Assembly (NCBI GenBank): GCA_964522015.1 | Contig: CAZFST010000020.1 | Span: 1 to 64,000, forward strand | Length of the DNA stretch: 64,000 bases | Source: QQWI01 sp964522015 | GTDB taxonomy: Bacteria > Bacillota > Clostridia > Peptostreptococcales > Acidaminobacteraceae | Direction of reading: 5' to 3' | Shown: one piece after another, positions 1 through 9,178 of the stretch | Layout of the letters: each line of letters starts with the position of its first letter | Position numbering within the stretch: the stretch's first letter is position 1 | Made by a program: the position numbers and the translations under genes | Notes under the pieces: model-generated | Told to the model about the DNA's origin: nothing | The model's database searches: none | What the model saw: the letters and a program-made list of their open reading frames with translations, nothing else

Positions 1-926
1 ACCGTTGTGGTGGTTGGCGCTACCGTTGTGGTGGTAGTAACAGGTGGCTGTAATTGTGCCTGAAGATCGGTTACAATTTGATGATTCACTGAAAAACCTC
101 TAGCAACTAAAGTTTGTGATTTTTCTCTAGAAGGCGGTGCAAATACGTACGTATCTGTAATCGCCTGAGTTCCAGAGATGCTAAAGTTCAATGTCAAATT
201 TGTTGTAACACTTGCTTTTGGAACAGTTACAGTAACAACCCTAGTACCATTTGTATCCACAAAACTACTTGAATAGTTTGCTGGGGTTTGATGATTGAAA
301 ACCACACCATTATTCCCATTGAATTTATAGCTAAAACTAATTTGATATGCAGTTGCTTCTTCAACAACGACGGGTGCTGTATAATCGATTGTAGAAAGGG
401 TCACTGCATCTTCACCAGGCAATGCAACGAGAAATGAGTAAAGTTTATTTTCATTAGACGTCATTTTGCTAGTGTTTATTGTTGCACCATTCGAAAAAGT
501 CCATACAGCAGCTTGAGTTGCTGCAATAGCCTCTTTTGTTGTCAAAACAGATGCACCTACCAAAGATTGTAAATCTAAAACTGATTTTGTTGGATAACCA
601 TTGTTAATAATTGCTCTGATCTTCTTAGCATTTTCTGGGGTAAAGTACATAGCGTCTTCGAGATACATTAAAGTATAGTTTGTACTCGAATTTAATGTGG
701 TCATCAAGTCAATACAATAAGCATAGAAAGCGTCAGATGAGTTAATATCTTTAACATTCATACTTTGGCTTGGGTAGCCTTTAACATTTGTATAAACCGT
801 ATTACCATTTGTGCCACCAGTGTACTTATACGTCGATCCAAATGCAAAACTGACATTTGAGATGTTCGTTAGAAATAGAAAGACGACCAGCAGAAGTGCA
901 GTCCATTTTCTGATAGTCTTTTTCAT
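1..926 (-). CDS. Thioester-domain surface adhesin, C-terminus cut by window edge
   Basis: The frame opens with an ATG preceded by AAGGAGAG and runs off the window start. Residues 1-29 form a signal peptide (KK, then a hydrophobic stretch ending SFAFG). The next ~150 residues carry the hallmarks of a TQXA thioester domain: Cys71 in YCIDL and Gln138 in the TQAAVW motif, the pair known in this family to form an internal Cys-Gln thioester used for covalent attachment to host or surface nucleophiles. A beta-rich region follows, and the visible end becomes a Thr/Pro/Val-rich stalk (VTTTTTVAPTTT). Inference: a secreted, probably wall-attached adhesin; the sorting signal would lie beyond the edge. 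The class B sortase at 41059-41904 is the only sortase in view, but no link is shown. The thioester call is firm at motif level; the ligand is unknown. Confidence 0.8.
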   Translation of the reverse strand, partial: MKKTIRKWTALLLVVFLFLTNISNVSFAFGSTYKYTGGTNGNTVYTNVKGYPSQSMNVKDINSSDAFYAYCIDLMTTLNSSTNYTLMYLEDAMYFTPENAKKIRAIINNGYPTKSVLDLQSLVGASVLTTKEAIAATQAAVWTFSNGATINTSKMTSNENKLYSFLVALPGEDAVTLSTIDYTAPVVVEEATAYQISFSYKFNGNNGVVFNHQTPANYSSSFVDTNGTRVVTVTVPKASVTTNLTLNFSISGTQAITDTYVFAPPSREKSQTLVARGFSVNHQIVTDLQAQLQPPVTTTTTVAPTTTT

Positions 927-1632
927 TTTTTCTCTCTCCTTGTTGTCGTGAATAAAGTGTCAAACCAGGGATGAGAGTCGAATGAGATAATGAGGCCCTT
1001 AAAGGTCCCCCGTTCACTTACTGTCTCTTTAACATGAGTAACAGCTACACAATTGAACCGTATCGTTAGATAAAGTTACAGTACTTTTCGAATCCAAAAA
1101 TGTGCCCATACTTTTTGCACATAACTTAGATCATTATTGTTCACTTCGCTTTCTCAAAAGGTGTGAATCTAGGCAAAATAAGCAATTCTTATTAAACCTA
1201 TGATCAGCATACTTTCGGGAGTTTAGTCTTGATTAGTGGACACATACGGTGCACTAATGGTCGACAATGCCGAATTTAAAGTTGTTCTCTTAAAAATCTG
1301 CATCCCTCCTTCCAAATTTGGCCTGAATTAAAATTAAGTATTTCTTTAACTTTAAATTCGAACCAAACCGGCCTAATAACGATCTTATTGATTTTCAATC
1401 ACAAATGTGTCTTTGAAAGATCAAATAGGATTGATAATCATTTAAGTGTTACATTTATATTATACCCCAAAACTCGAAAGTTAACATAATATTTCGAAAA
1501 TCAATCGCAAAATAATGTACGTCCCTCTCTTTTCTTAACAAATTGCAACCCACTTAAGTTCTTAGAAAATCTCCTAAGCGCTGTTCTTAGAAAATATTCT
1601 GAGAACGTTCGATGCTATTCATCTCACTATTC
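927..1632. other. Long non-coding gap upstream of the adhesin
   Basis: About 700 bases without a convincing gene, AT-rich. A perfect 13-bp inverted repeat (CGAATTTAAAGTT at 1271-1283 and its complement at 1348-1360) encloses 64 bases. GTTCTTAGAAAAT occurs twice (1558-1570 and 1583-1595); the second copy is the left half of a 24-bp near-palindrome ending TTCTGAGAAC at 1606. It probably holds the adhesin promoter and leader on the minus strand. I recognise no known riboswitch. Confidence 0.5.
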
Positions 1633-1692
1633 TTGACAATCGTCTTTTCAGAATGTATACTCTAACGGAACAGTCCCAAATGGAACAGTTCC
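1633..1692 (+). promoter_or_regulatory. Sigma-A promoter and probable MarR operator
   Basis: TTGACA at 1633-1638 and TATACT at 1656-1661 are 17 bases apart, a near-consensus housekeeping promoter. Directly downstream lie two related copies, GGAACAGTCCC (1667-1677) and GGAACAGTTCC (1682-1692); the second is an interrupted palindrome, and the outer ends form ACGGAAC/GTTCCGT. The position over the transcription start fits repression by the MarR protein encoded next. Confidence 0.75.
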
Positions 1693-1728
1693 GTCAACAA
1701 TTTGACCACTAAAGGAGTTGAATAAATT

Positions 1729-2157
1729 GTGAAAAACTGTAAAAAGAAACCCTGTAGTATTGATATTTTTCAATTGGTTCGCTCAATTCAAGCATCTCTT
1801 GTTGGAAAAATCACTAAAAACGCTGCTACAATGGGGCTTTCTGCAACACAAATGCTTGTGCTCTATGAAGTTTATGATCAACCCAATATGACTTTACAAG
1901 AACTATGTCAGCGTTTAGAATTGCCTAAAAGTACGGTCTCTCGTATCGTAGATAGTTTGGTTGAAAGGTCATATATGATTCGCGAGATCCCCAAGGACAA
2001 TCGACGTACTGTTCAGTTACGACTTCCAGAGCAATTATCGGCTGGTTCTAATTGTCTTATTGCTAAAGAGAATTTATTGACTTCAATGGATTCAGAGAAA
2101 AAAAATCGGATTCTAGCAGCGCTTAATGAGTTACAAGCTGCTTTGCAAGACCAATAG
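1729..2157 (+). CDS. MarR-family transcriptional regulator
   Basis: A 142-residue winged-helix protein of normal MarR length. The start is GTG, chosen because AAAGGAG sits 11 bases upstream and no better ATG exists. Residues ~57-105 make the DNA-binding region: MTLQELCQRLELPKSTVSR is the helix-turn-helix and the wing follows with DNRRT, the basic loop typical of the family. Two Cys near the N-terminus (KNCKKKPCS) could be redox-sensitive, which is speculation. It lies 12 bases before a nitroreductase-like gene and likely represses both genes through the repeats at 1667-1692. Family call is firm, ligand unknown. Confidence 0.9.
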   Translation: MKNCKKKPCSIDIFQLVRSIQASLVGKITKNAATMGLSATQMLVLYEVYDQPNMTLQELCQRLELPKSTVSRIVDSLVERSYMIREIPKDNRRTVQLRLPEQLSAGSNCLIAKENLLTSMDSEKKNRILAALNELQAALQDQ

Positions 2158-2169
2158 AAAGAGGGTAAC

Positions 2170-2991
2170 ATGAAATCAAACATCTCCATGATTGAGGCAA
2201 TCAAGAATAGAACTTCAATTCGTACCTATCTCGGTAAACCTTTAACCCCTAGAGAAAAGGAATCCTTTTTAGAGTTTATCGGACAACAAAAAAGTATTTT
2301 TGAACCATCAGTCCGTTTCGGTTTTGTTGATCAAAACCCTCAAGAGGCTTTAAAACTAGGGACTTATGGGGTCATTAAAAATGCCAGTTCATTTGTAGTT
2401 GCCGCAGTTAAAAGTACCGACTACAACATGGAAGAGCTTGGCTATAAATTAGAAAAGGGCATTCTATTTGCCACCTCCCAAGGATTTGGCACCTGCTGGT
2501 TAGGTGGAACCTTCAATCGGAGTGATTTTGGTAAGGCCCTTAGCTTAAATGATAGTGAGCATATTCCTGCAATTACACCAATTGGCTTACCTACAGAAAA
2601 GCGCCGTTTTATAGATAAGACCATGAGAACACTGGTAGGCGCTACCAAGCGTAAGCAATGGGATGAGTTGTTTTTTAACAATAATTTTAAGACACCACTT
2701 CAAGAGACCCAGAGCGATCTATATACCCAGGTCTTAGAAATGGTCCGTATGGGGCCATCAGCTTCAAATAAGCAACCATGGCGCATTGTAAGAAACAAAG
2801 AAGGTTTCCATTTTTATCTCGCACACTCTAAACATTACCCTGTCACTGCCCAGCGTATGGACATGGGAATCGCCATGTGTCATTTTGAATCCACCGCTTT
2901 GGAACTTGGCTTAACTGGGGCCTTCAGCATCAAGGACCCAGGCATCACGATACCTGACTTTGTCACTTATAGTTTTAGCTGGTTCTTTTAA
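2170..2991 (+). CDS. Nitroreductase-family protein (TM1586-like)
   Basis: A 273-residue protein with AGAGGGTAAC before its ATG. The N-terminus (IEAIKNRTSIRTYLGKPL) is the classic nitroreductase opening with the FMN-contacting RTS/R segment, and the body resembles the TM1586 subgroup, in which two nitroreductase-like halves lie in one chain (second-half motif MGPSASNKQPWRIV). These flavoproteins reduce nitro compounds, quinones or similar electrophiles using NAD(P)H. Co-transcribed with the MarR gene 12 bases upstream, suggesting induction by a toxic substrate. The next feature is a terminator, so the operon has two genes. Confidence 0.85.
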   Translation: MKSNISMIEAIKNRTSIRTYLGKPLTPREKESFLEFIGQQKSIFEPSVRFGFVDQNPQEALKLGTYGVIKNASSFVVAAVKSTDYNMEELGYKLEKGILFATSQGFGTCWLGGTFNRSDFGKALSLNDSEHIPAITPIGLPTEKRRFIDKTMRTLVGATKRKQWDELFFNNNFKTPLQETQSDLYTQVLEMVRMGPSASNKQPWRIVRNKEGFHFYLAHSKHYPVTAQRMDMGIAMCHFESTALELGLTGAFSIKDPGITIPDFVTYSFSWFF

Positions 2992-2995
2992 TTAG

Positions 2996-3036
2996 AAAAC
3001 CCCAACTAGGCAATTCACCGGTTGGGGTTTCTTTGT
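2996..3036. terminator. Bidirectional intrinsic terminator
   Basis: AAAACCCCAAC (2997-3007) pairs with GTTGGGGTTT (3021-3030); T-rich tracts on both sides. It separates the convergent nitroreductase and DUF3999 genes. Confidence 0.85.
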
Positions 3037-3079
3037 TTACTATGAAATTCACATTTAACACTGACGCAAATTCCTAAGC

Positions 3080-4444
3080 CTAGATATTTGGTCCTTTATT
3101 CTTCTCTTTATTGTTTTTTAAAGCAATCAAACTTATAGAACCCAATAATAAAGCTGCTATAATGATTGCAAAATTAAAAATTAACTTGGAATCCTCGATC
3201 TTTTGCTCAATATCGGGTTTTGAAATTTGAAGTATCGATCCAATGGTCACTTCTGCCACAATGTGTTCCTGCAGGTTCTCGACCACTAAGGGGAGGTCAT
3301 ATTGGGGTGCCTCCCGAGAGAAGTCACCATAAGAAAGACGGTACTTTTGGTTTGGTAGAATCTTAAAGACTAACTGATTCGGTTGATAGGTGACACGGAT
3401 TTGATCGATTTTTAGGGGTGCGTCGTCTTTGTTTTCAATTTCAATAACTAGTGTTTTAAAACCATTCTCGGGACTAGAAATACCAATAGGCGGTTCAATC
3501 AACGAGCCGTTATCCAAGTTGAACCGCGCACCTTCCCCATCAAATAGCAAGTCGCTGTCTTCAAGAGAATTTGCATATACCCTAACTGCTCTTCGGTATA
3601 AAGTCTTTGTTTCAAGACTAATGTACGTAACAGGTAAATTGGCACCGTCCTCGATGGTCAGTTTAGTGATTTTATCCTCTTCTACCTGTGAAAACTTAGC
3701 CAGATAGGATACCTCACTTGCCCCCTCAAAAGCAACTGGTTTCAGGGCCTGGGTCCTATATTTGCCACTGACCCTAAGGGGCACAAGTGACGTTGTTGGC
3801 TGATTGGTCTCAATGCGATAAGTTGTAAACTTGTGACTTTGATCAAAGTCCAAAAAACTATTCCGATTATCTTTTACTCTGTAAACTGTCCCTGCTGAGA
3901 TTTTCTCAAAACTCAACCCATCATAAGACCCCCATATGATGACTTCAAAGAGATAGTCTCCCTCTTGATCCACCCAGATATCTAAACCATCTAGTAGGAT
4001 GTCTTGGCTGAGTGAACTTCCTGTTTTAAAGTCATAGACATCTCGTGACTTCTCTCGTCTTGCTTCAACCACTGTCAACTCATGGGTTGTTTGTGCCTCT
4101 AAATAGGAGGGCCTTTCATGTAAAAATGCATAAGGCAAATTTTCGCCTTTATCATTCAACAAACGTAGATCACTAAGGTCACCCTTTGCATTTTTATAGA
4201 CACTGGGTGGTATGGTCAAGGCCACATAGTCCCCCTCAGGGGACACGGTCAGATTTGGTGTCAATAGTATTTCTGCCTCATAGGTATCACTAGCATGACG
4301 ATTAGTATTTTTGGGGGTGCCCCCACCCCCATCTGCCCAAACAACAATCCCAAACACTAATATCAAGACCACTAAACTCATCTTCACAAAATACTGAGGT
4401 TTAACGAATAGATTGCGATGTCCATGACAATAGTCTCTAAGCAT
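3080..4444 (-). CDS. DUF3999-family membrane-anchored protein
   Basis: Start set at the ATG at 4444, which overlaps the stop region of the upstream DUF2339 gene by 8 bases and suggests translational coupling. The frame stays open upstream to a GTG at 4513, but that extension only re-reads the neighbour's tandem repeat and has no ribosome site. The 454-residue product has a hydrophobic N-terminal signal/anchor (SLVVLILVFGIVVWA), a long extracytoplasmic beta-rich region (LRLLNDKGENLPYAF is typical of DUF3999) and one transmembrane helix near the C-terminus followed by a Lys/Glu-rich tail. DUF3999 and DUF2339 genes occur as neighbours in many bacteria; the molecular function is not established. 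Confident for family, none for role. Confidence 0.75.
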   Translation of the reverse strand: MLRDYCHGHRNLFVKPQYFVKMSLVVLILVFGIVVWADGGGGTPKNTNRHASDTYEAEILLTPNLTVSPEGDYVALTIPPSVYKNAKGDLSDLRLLNDKGENLPYAFLHERPSYLEAQTTHELTVVEARREKSRDVYDFKTGSSLSQDILLDGLDIWVDQEGDYLFEVIIWGSYDGLSFEKISAGTVYRVKDNRNSFLDFDQSHKFTTYRIETNQPTTSLVPLRVSGKYRTQALKPVAFEGASEVSYLAKFSQVEEDKITKLTIEDGANLPVTYISLETKTLYRRAVRVYANSLEDSDLLFDGEGARFNLDNGSLIEPPIGISSPENGFKTLVIEIENKDDAPLKIDQIRVTYQPNQLVFKILPNQKYRLSYGDFSREAPQYDLPLVVENLQEHIVAEVTIGSILQISKPDIEQKIEDSKLIFNFAIIIAALLLGSISLIALKNNKEKNKGPNI

Positions 4445-6983
4445 CTGGCGCCTCACTTTTTTCGCTTTGTTCACTTTTTTCACTTTGTTCAATTTGTTCA
4501 CTTTTTTCAACACCTATTAGTTTGGCATTAATTCGCTGATAAACATACGAAATCACAATTAGGCTGATTCCAAATGCAAAATAGCTGATGATTTTTTGCC
4601 CCAATGGGAGCTGTATTGAATCCCACAACAATAGTTTGCCTGTTGCCACAAAAGCAATCACAAGGCCCACTCTTCTTAGGGCATCGTCTTTGTTTTTAAA
4701 TCCAATCACGATATAGGCAATAGAAAACAAAATCAAAGAGGTGTTCAGTAAAAGATTATCATATTGCGAAACGACACGTAAGATGAAATTCAGATAGTAG
4801 GCAAAAAGCACATAAATTGAGACCATATAACTTCTCGTGGTTCTTGTGATAGAAAGATTCAAGGAAGGTGATTTTAAGATGAGGTTGATGGTATAAGCTG
4901 CAAAGAAGTTTTGTGCAATGATTTGAAGAATTTCTAGTACCCATCTCACACCACTAGGGTCTTGATTGACAAAATTCACATTCAAAACGCATAGTGCTAC
5001 AAATACATAGGCAAACAAGCGGTAATTAGAAAGATGAATCCATTTATGCCACTCTAGCTCTTTCCCAATTTTTAAGGTGCCAACCACAACGACTAAAAGC
5101 ACACTGACCATTTCCACCAAGCTAACGCTTGGTGCTAGCCACCCTAGGGCCAAAACACCCTCAATTGTCAAGAACATCATAAGATAAGTCAATGTAATAA
5201 CCCTAAAGCCACGTACCATTTTGCCTTTTTCACCATCATCAATGCCAATGATGCCACGGTATAACCATACGATGGTCATGGCTGCTAACACTAAACTCAA
5301 ATGTTTAGCATCCACAAGGGTTGGAAAGTCCCTATCTAATGAAAACAGCTCTGGGGTTGAGAGATAAAACGTCAGATAACTGAGGGCAAATAGAATCCAA
5401 CCACAAAGGCGAGAGGCCTGAATGTTTTCACGTAAACCCCAAGCTATAAAGAGAAGCGCTTCAAGCAACCACCCCATAAACCACCACTGGATATCCAGTT
5501 GCAGGGGAATGACAAGAATGCTGAACAGTCCAGCTATCATAAAAAAGAGATTTGTAAGCACCGGTTGGGTGCCCATTTTTTTGAGCCAAATACCTAATCC
5601 GATGTACAATGCGCCAAAAGCAAGGGCAATCAGTCCGTTGAATAGGGATGGACCGTTTGCATTCAGGAGTGTATAAATAATACCCACGTGACCAAGGGTG
5701 TTAAAAGACAGAATGCCAACATCTATGATACTGATTTTTTCGCTTCGCTTAACCAGTCGATACAGAATAATCAACAGATAAGTTAGGAAATTCATAAGCG
5801 CTACTGCAATGCCCTGTGTGGTATTGTCAAGCAATAAAACCAAGGTATCCACGCAAAGTAGATTAAAGATGAATCCAATCAAAACCACTACTTGCCAGCG
5901 ATTTTTAACCGACAAAGCCAAAATCACGCCGTTGAGAATCATGAGATAGGCGATTGCCCCTAATATTGGCAAGGCATCAATACTTTCTACCACCACATAG
6001 GCAAATACAGGCAGATACCCACCTACCAAAGATAAGGCCCCAAGGACCTGAGATTTATAAATGGATGCCAAAACAATTGACAGCCCTGCAATACCCGCAG
6101 AAATCAGGAGAGCCGGGATCAAGGTCAAAATATTCAAGTAAAACGTACTGATAAAGGTAGCAGAATATAAGACACCGATACCACCACCAATCAGGGACAT
6201 GGCTAAAGCAGTATACTTTTTACGGTTAAAAAATTCCCCTACCCCCAGAAGAGCTGCTCCGATTAAATAGAATGTGATGCCTTTAGCGTAATCCCCAAAA
6301 AAAGTGTTATAGGTATATTGTCCTGCCATAACAACCGCAATAAGAATCAGTACAACACCCACTTTATTCAGGACATTAAGACCAAGTTTAAATTCAAAGG
6401 CTTTTCGGGTCACCGTTTTAGTCAGTAATTCCGGTGTGATTTCTTTTAGCACCTCACCGTTATAGGCATCTTCTATCTTCTGTGAAATTTGTGAAGCCCC
6501 ACTGGCAAACCGCTGTTGTGCTGCCACGTAATCAGGTTTTAGCCGATCTTTGATTTCTGTTAATTCTTGACGATACTGATTTCCCAGCTCTTCGGTAAGG
6601 GATTTGGTCTTTTCTTCGTAGACCTTTATGTAATCTAACATCTCTCTTTCAACTTGTTGCAAATGATTGGTGGCACTTCTTTCAGCGCCTTGAAAAAGCA
6701 TTTGAATCCGATCTTTAGACCCCACAATATAAGCTGTTTTTTCCGACATAATTTGAGCCGACAAAGCCAGTTTTATTGCCTGATAGTCCGATTGTAACTG
6801 CTTATAGCCTGTCTTTAAAACCGCTATCTCATTTTCCACGGTTTGATTGGCTATAGTCAGGGCCTTGTTGCGCTCCGTGATTGCCCCCACATCCATTTGA
6901 TTCAACATTTTTTCTAGTTCTGCCAGTGATGCCTTATGGTTTTCCATCATCTGTTTGTATTGTATGACCTGGTCATCTGCCAT
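4437..6983 (-). CDS. DUF2339 multi-pass membrane protein
   Basis: 848 residues, ATG preceded by AGGAGGACTTAA. Residues 1-190 are polar with heptad character (a coiled coil), then residues ~200-820 contain over twenty hydrophobic helices, as expected of DUF2339 (predicted membrane protein family). The extreme C-terminus is a charged repeat, EKSEQIEQSEKSEQSEKSE, encoded by tandem 9/18-bp units. Its last codons overlap the DUF3999 start. Inference: the two form an envelope complex; the coiled coil would face the cytoplasm. No catalytic motif is visible. Confidence 0.85.
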   Translation of the reverse strand: MADDQVIQYKQMMENHKASLAELEKMLNQMDVGAITERNKALTIANQTVENEIAVLKTGYKQLQSDYQAIKLALSAQIMSEKTAYIVGSKDRIQMLFQGAERSATNHLQQVEREMLDYIKVYEEKTKSLTEELGNQYRQELTEIKDRLKPDYVAAQQRFASGASQISQKIEDAYNGEVLKEITPELLTKTVTRKAFEFKLGLNVLNKVGVVLILIAVVMAGQYTYNTFFGDYAKGITFYLIGAALLGVGEFFNRKKYTALAMSLIGGGIGVLYSATFISTFYLNILTLIPALLISAGIAGLSIVLASIYKSQVLGALSLVGGYLPVFAYVVVESIDALPILGAIAYLMILNGVILALSVKNRWQVVVLIGFIFNLLCVDTLVLLLDNTTQGIAVALMNFLTYLLIILYRLVKRSEKISIIDVGILSFNTLGHVGIIYTLLNANGPSLFNGLIALAFGALYIGLGIWLKKMGTQPVLTNLFFMIAGLFSILVIPLQLDIQWWFMGWLLEALLFIAWGLRENIQASRLCGWILFALSYLTFYLSTPELFSLDRDFPTLVDAKHLSLVLAAMTIVWLYRGIIGIDDGEKGKMVRGFRVITLTYLMMFLTIEGVLALGWLAPSVSLVEMVSVLLVVVVGTLKIGKELEWHKWIHLSNYRLFAYVFVALCVLNVNFVNQDPSGVRWVLEILQIIAQNFFAAYTINLILKSPSLNLSITRTTRSYMVSIYVLFAYYLNFILRVVSQYDNLLLNTSLILFSIAYIVIGFKNKDDALRRVGLVIAFVATGKLLLWDSIQLPLGQKIISYFAFGISLIVISYVYQRINAKLIGVEKSEQIEQSEKSEQSEKSEAPDA

Positions 6984-7179
6984 TTAAGTCCTCCTACTAC
7001 GATTGAATTTACAGCCAATGATATGCAATCTTTCAGTCCATTATACATAATTTTCACTTTAATTGGAATCAATTTCATTTTACAAAGCTCAACAGATGGC
7101 TTATTCTATTGCATATTTTAAGGTCTTTGGGGTAAATGTTAATCGAAGAAACTGCTGTCATTGACAAAAGGAGGCTTTA

Positions 7180-8187
7180 ATGAACATGAGACCGCTATCA
7201 ATACCCCACCATTTTATGGTCTTTCTTGGACTATCCCTAATGTTAACCCTAACCTTAATGTTACCCCTCACCATATCTTTTGCTTCTGTTGACCCCATTG
7301 AAACCCTAAATTTGAATCAGGAATACAACTTGGCTGCACCTACCACGCCCTACGATACAACCAATTCCAATCGTTTAAAAACCTTTCACTACAAAAGCTA
7401 CGCCCCCTATGTCACAGTTTATCAACTGCAAGTCACCCCTGGCCAGCGTTACACTTTTAAGGTGATTTATCCTGGGGACAAGAAATATGGCAACGTGGAG
7501 CTATTGGGTGCAAACCCCTTATCTACCCAAGTGGGACCCATCAATAACGCAGGGGCCATTGCCAATATCATCGGCTTTTCTGGCAGCATTGAAACCTTAA
7601 AAGCACCCTTTACCTACAGCACCAATTTCACCATTAATTCAGCAGGAAACAGCAGTACGATTTACTTGATCGCCTACTTTGACAGTCCCAGTGGTTCCCT
7701 CAAAGTTAGCTTGAATCAACCGGCTACCAGTGATGCCCTTGTTGAAAAAGCATCTGCAGATGGCCTCAGTTGGGGAACAGCCCTTACGGACCCATTACAA
7801 CTGACTGCCTTAAGTAACATGAAGTTAAATTTAAAAATCGGCTCCAAAACTGCCACTATCAATAGCATCAATGAGTCCTTAGATGTAGCCCCATTCTTGG
7901 TCAGTGGTAGTTCGGTGGTGCCACTGCGCTATATCGGAGAAAAACTTGGCGCCACAGTGGATTGGAATGCAACTGACCAAATGGTAACCTATACCACAGA
8001 TACTGTGGTGATAAAACTTTGGATCAACAATAAAAATGCCACCGTCAATGGTGTTCAAAAAGCAATGACCATAGCACCAACCCTGGTTAACGGCCGCACA
8101 GTTGTACCCCTGCGATTTGTAAGTGAAAACCTTGGCGCTAAAGTTGAATGGTTTGGGGCAACACAAGAGATTATCATTTCTAAATAA
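7180..8187 (+). CDS. Secreted protein with copper amine oxidase-like stalk domain
   Basis: 335 residues; ATG preceded by AAGGAGG. Residues 1-36 are a signal peptide. Residues ~45-185 form a beta-sandwich-like region of unknown type. Residues ~215-335 are a copper amine oxidase N-terminal-like domain, recognisable from the paired halves SSVVPLRYIGEKLGA and RTVVPLRFVSENLGA, each preceded by NG/SG turns. In Firmicutes this domain is a wall-associated stalk fold, not an oxidase; no copper ligands or catalytic Tyr are present. Monocistronic, with its own terminator. Two other proteins in this window carry the same domain (19902-21233, 61798-63723). Confidence 0.8.
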   Translation: MNMRPLSIPHHFMVFLGLSLMLTLTLMLPLTISFASVDPIETLNLNQEYNLAAPTTPYDTTNSNRLKTFHYKSYAPYVTVYQLQVTPGQRYTFKVIYPGDKKYGNVELLGANPLSTQVGPINNAGAIANIIGFSGSIETLKAPFTYSTNFTINSAGNSSTIYLIAYFDSPSGSLKVSLNQPATSDALVEKASADGLSWGTALTDPLQLTALSNMKLNLKIGSKTATINSINESLDVAPFLVSGSSVVPLRYIGEKLGATVDWNATDQMVTYTTDTVVIKLWINNKNATVNGVQKAMTIAPTLVNGRTVVPLRFVSENLGAKVEWFGATQEIIISK

Positions 8188-8237
8188 CAAGAAATCAAAC
8201 TTCTGTTTGTCAAAATGATGTCACATACAAAAACGCG

Positions 8238-8270
8238 AAAAGGGATGCAATCAACTGATTACATCCCTTT
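8238..8270. terminator. Bidirectional intrinsic terminator
   Basis: AAAGGGATGCAATCA and TGATTACATCCCTTT form a stem with one mismatch and a 3-base loop, with A/T flanks on both sides. It lies between convergent genes. Confidence 0.8.
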
Positions 8271-8288
8271 ATTGTTTGTTGTAAAGAA

Positions 8289-9158
8289 TTAAAACATCAC
8301 CACTGGATTTAAAGCAAAGTAGACTAAAACAACTACCCCTAGGACAATTCTATACCAACCAAACACCTTAAAGTCATGCTTCTTGATATAGCCCATTAAG
8401 AATTGGATGACGCCGATGGAAACAAAAAACGCGACCGCCATACCCACAAGCAGAATCATGATTTCGTTGCCCGTAAAATCAAATCCGAATTTGACTAATT
8501 TCAAAAGGCTGGCACCAAACATCACTGGAATGGATAAATAGAAAGTAAACTCAGCAGCTGCCGTTCTCGATACCCCCAGTAATAAGGCCCCAACAATTGT
8601 AGCCCCCGACCGTGACGTGCCCGGAAAGATAGCCGCAATCAGTTGAAACACCCCGATCAATATGGCCAATTTAAACGTAATCTGATGGACAGAATCCCAC
8701 TTTGGAGTTTTGCCCTTGTGCTTATTTTCAATGATAATAAAAGCGATACCGAATACAATCAGGGCGATTGACACCGATTGATAATTGAAAAACAAAGCCT
8801 CAAAGGTCTCGTCAAACATAATTCCAATAACCGCTGCTGGAATACAAGCCACCAGGATTTTTACCCATAACAGCATAATATCCTTTTTAACATAGGCCAG
8901 AACCCCTTTTTCAGCCATTGGCTGCAAATTATTCTTTTTACCAAAGGGGAAAATCTTGTTCCAAAAGATAATCACAACGGCCATAATGGCGCCCAGTTGA
9001 ATCACCACTTCAAAAACTCGCCAAAATTCTTTAGTCACATCCAGTTGTACAAATTGATTGACCAAAATCATGTGACCAGTACTACTAATTGGCAACCACT
9101 CTGTGACGCCTTCAACAATACCAATTAAAATAACTTTTAACCATTCTAGAATCGCCAT
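8289..9158 (-). CDS. uppP: Undecaprenyl-diphosphatase
   Basis: 289 residues, the usual UppP/BacA length. It dephosphorylates undecaprenyl pyrophosphate at the membrane, recycling the lipid carrier for peptidoglycan and wall polymers and giving bacitracin tolerance. Both signature segments are intact: EGVTEWLPISSTGHM at residues 16-30 (catalytic Glu/Ser/His region) and PGTSRSGATI near 178 (phosphate-binding Arg). Seven to eight hydrophobic helices follow the known topology. The downstream Smr gene has its own ribosome site, so the two may not be coupled. Confidence 0.95.
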   Translation of the reverse strand: MAILEWLKVILIGIVEGVTEWLPISSTGHMILVNQFVQLDVTKEFWRVFEVVIQLGAIMAVVIIFWNKIFPFGKKNNLQPMAEKGVLAYVKKDIMLLWVKILVACIPAAVIGIMFDETFEALFFNYQSVSIALIVFGIAFIIIENKHKGKTPKWDSVHQITFKLAILIGVFQLIAAIFPGTSRSGATIVGALLLGVSRTAAAEFTFYLSIPVMFGASLLKLVKFGFDFTGNEIMILLVGMAVAFFVSIGVIQFLMGYIKKHDFKVFGWYRIVLGVVVLVYFALNPVVMF

Positions 9159-9178
9159 AAATCCTCCAATAAGTTACA

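Noticed and set aside
927..1100. Possible riboswitch in the leader of the adhesin gene
   Set aside because: I compared it by eye with cyclic-di-GMP class I and other common consensus cores and found no match.
1223..1303. 26-codon minus-strand frame (MQIFKRTTLNSALST...) after AAGGAGG
   Set aside because: The ribosome-site-like sequence is only one base from the ATG, there is no similarity to anything I know, and it lies inside the inverted-repeat region.
1431..1446. Fur-like TGATAATCATTTAA upstream of marR
   Set aside because: The right half of the palindrome is lost and no iron gene is adjacent.
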